Assembly (NCBI GenBank): GCA_964006375.1
Contig: OZ023265.1
Location: forward strand, 168,897,033 to 168,961,032
Length of the DNA: 64,000 nt
Reading direction: 5' to 3'
Origin: Tillus elongatus
Lineage: Eukaryota > Arthropoda > Insecta > Coleoptera > Cleridae
Under the pieces are notes generated by a model, which did no database searches, was not told the origin of the DNA, and saw nothing but the letters and a program-made list of their open reading frames with translations. Made by a program: the position numbers and the translations under genes. This document shows positions 62,761 through 64,000 of the stretch, one piece after another. Every line of letters begins with the position of its first letter. The stretch's first letter is position 1.

Positions 62761-63855
62761 ATGGCAAGTTTAAGTGAAACCGAACGTATCGAAATTTTAA
62801 TGATGATAGGGTACGGTGATAGAACACGAAGTTTTGCTCAAGTGGTGATTATGTTCAATGAGTTGCATCCTGAGCGGGAATCGATCTCCAAATCCACAGT
62901 TTCGAAAACTTTGCATCGTTTTCACGAAACTGGCGGTATCAAGGATAAACCTAGAACTGGAAGGCCAGTAACCGTTACAAATAAAGAAAATTTTTTGAAT
63001 GTAATATTGGATGTGGTGGAAAATCCGAAAACTTCGGCACAGCAATTGGCTTTAAATCACAATATGAGTCGATATTCAATTCAAAAGATTACGAAGCGGG
63101 AAAAGTTCCGTCCATATAAAATTCATTTATTGCAAGAACTGAGTGAAGACGATTTTGATCGCAGAATCGAGTTCTGTGAACTTATTATGGAGAAGTTACG
63201 CCAAAATTTTAACTTTGCCAACCACATTTTGTTTTCCGACGAATCTACATTTTGTTTGAATGGACAAGTCAACCGACACAACTGTAGGTACTGGTCAGAC
63301 GAAAACCCACATTGGATGGAACAAATTCACACCCAAAGACCGCAAAAAGTAAATGTTTGGTGTGCTATTATTGGTGGACATATCATAGGACCTTATTTTA
63401 TACACGGTAATTTGAACTCTGCTCGATATTTGACACTTTTGCAAGAATCAATTGTTCCAGACGTTAGTCGATTATTTCCGAACAATAACGACCCAAATCT
63501 ACCAGCGGAAGAAATATGGTTTCAGCAGGATGGGGCACCCCCTCATTTTGGAATTGAGGTACGGGAATATCTGAATCAAACCTTTCCTGGCAGATGGATA
63601 GGGCGCAGGGGAACTATTGAATGGCCAGCTAGGTCTCCCGACATGACGCCGCTTGACTTTTTTTTGTGGGGTCATGTAAAAAATTTAATTTACCAAAATA
63701 GACCGCAGAATATTGAAGAGTTGCAAGCAAGGATTGTGCATGAAATTAATAACATTCCTCAAAACGCTCTTGTAAATGCAGTGCAATGTTTTGTTAAGCG
63801 AATTCATTATTGTCAGGAGGTCAATGGAGAACACTTTGAACATCTTATAAAATAG
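62761..63855 (+). CDS. Transposase, mariner/IS630 superfamily (DD41D-like), intact
   Basis: 364 residues from ATG 62761 in good context (CAAAATGG); an upstream TTG codon extends the frame but is not a likely start. Residues 1-60: helix-turn-helix (EILMMIGYGDRTRSFAQVV, STVSKTLHRF). A linker PRTGRP near 68-73 recalls the GRPR-like motif of mariners, followed by a second DNA-binding part. Catalytic core: D in LFSDESTFCLNG (about 160), D in WFQQDGAPPHFG, D in SPDMTPLDFFLWG, with 41 residues between the last two. C-terminus GEHFEHLIK. No stop or frameshift is visible, so this is the best candidate for an active transposase in the window. The stop codon overlaps the start of the right inverted repeat. 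Confidence 0.93.
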   Translation: MASLSETERIEILMMIGYGDRTRSFAQVVIMFNELHPERESISKSTVSKTLHRFHETGGIKDKPRTGRPVTVTNKENFLNVILDVVENPKTSAQQLALNHNMSRYSIQKITKREKFRPYKIHLLQELSEDDFDRRIEFCELIMEKLRQNFNFANHILFSDESTFCLNGQVNRHNCRYWSDENPHWMEQIHTQRPQKVNVWCAIIGGHIIGPYFIHGNLNSARYLTLLQESIVPDVSRLFPNNNDPNLPAEEIWFQQDGAPPHFGIEVREYLNQTFPGRWIGRRGTIEWPARSPDMTPLDFFLWGHVKNLIYQNRPQNIEELQARIVHEINNIPQNALVNAVQCFVKRIHYCQEVNGEHFEHLIK

Positions 63856-64000
63856 GATTCCAAACAATGTTAAAAACATCGCAACCGGTTCTTTTCACAC
63901 TCACAGATTGTTTTCAAGAGATATTCTACTTTTCATTTATTTTTGTTCTTCATCCAATAGATTTTAAAAACAATAGCGTTTATTTTTATTTATTTTTTTA

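Larger units (their letters stand above)
62244..64000 (+). mobile_element. Long-TIR mariner/IS630-type transposon, right end outside the window
   Basis: The left tip CAGGGTCGCTGATAAGTCTG follows TA of an (AT)n array. The inner end of the left inverted repeat (to about 62617) is matched in inverse from 63855 onward (GGATTCCAAACAATGTTAAA). So the inverted repeats are at least 145 bp and probably near 370 bp; the right repeat carries a small insertion near 63950. The window cuts the right repeat. Confidence 0.88.

Overview
This is AT-rich, non-coding-dominated nuclear DNA from an animal, most likely an insect. The evidence is the mix of families: Ty3/gypsy, Jockey-, R1/LOA- and CR1-like non-LTR elements, Penelope, piggyBac, Harbinger MITEs and mariner/IS630 transposons. 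A single spliced host exon resembles the transmembrane exon of the netrin receptor UNC-5. The species cannot be named from the sequence. There is no operon structure, and almost everything that codes is transposon-derived.

The window reads best as the intronic surroundings of one host gene on the minus strand (exon at 18551-18697), filled by nested repeats. The commonest repeat is a family I call the AT-carrier. One end is a long inverted hairpin (TTAGTGAATTTT paired with AAAATTCACTAA) followed by a conserved ~110-bp L block. The middle is a pure (AT)n array, commonly 60-150 bp. The other side is an R block (around CACCGATAACTCAAAAA), ending in a second hairpin (ACGCA-CTTGC-TGCGT) preceded by AAAATTCACTA, which repeats the L end in inverse. 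This is the layout of non-autonomous Helentrons (DINE-1/HINE, mini-me). At least 15 copies, fragments and short derivatives occur.

The (AT)n arrays act as landing sites. A gypsy LTR (3775-4518), a long-TIR mariner-like element (28524-30591), a two-copy unknown repeat (11815-14333, 44759-46356), Penelope pieces (31944-33491, 52829-53184), non-LTR elements and a satellite all begin or end exactly at an (AT)n array. Two tandem duplications (47874-51500 and 52228-52828) also have their joints in (AT)n arrays.

Region by region: 1-4518, gypsy gag-pol end plus 3' LTR. 4519-8545, AT-carriers, two of them nearly full length. 9046-9337, diverged tandem array of AT-carrier ends. 11576-18150, AT arrays with an inserted repeat holding a 35-unit minisatellite, then a long AT-carrier variant with a Harbinger-like MITE. 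18551-18697, host exon. 19586-21173, broken Jockey-like element. 21794-22972, dead mariner. 24336-25620, relic long-TIR mariner-like element. 26286-27052, R1-like relic. 27069-30777, AT-carrier split by a nearly intact transposon. 31649-35200, AT-carrier holding head-to-head Penelope pieces (with a hammerhead-ribozyme-like motif) and a CR1/Jockey-like element. 35334-43805, more AT-carriers and their short MITE-like forms. 44759-47130, second unknown-repeat copy and a piggyBac-like fragment. 47874-52828, tandem duplications. 53186-55180, RT-RNase H non-LTR element. 57336-59890, purine-rich satellite. 62244-64000, an apparently intact long-TIR transposon with a 364-residue transposase, cut by the window end.
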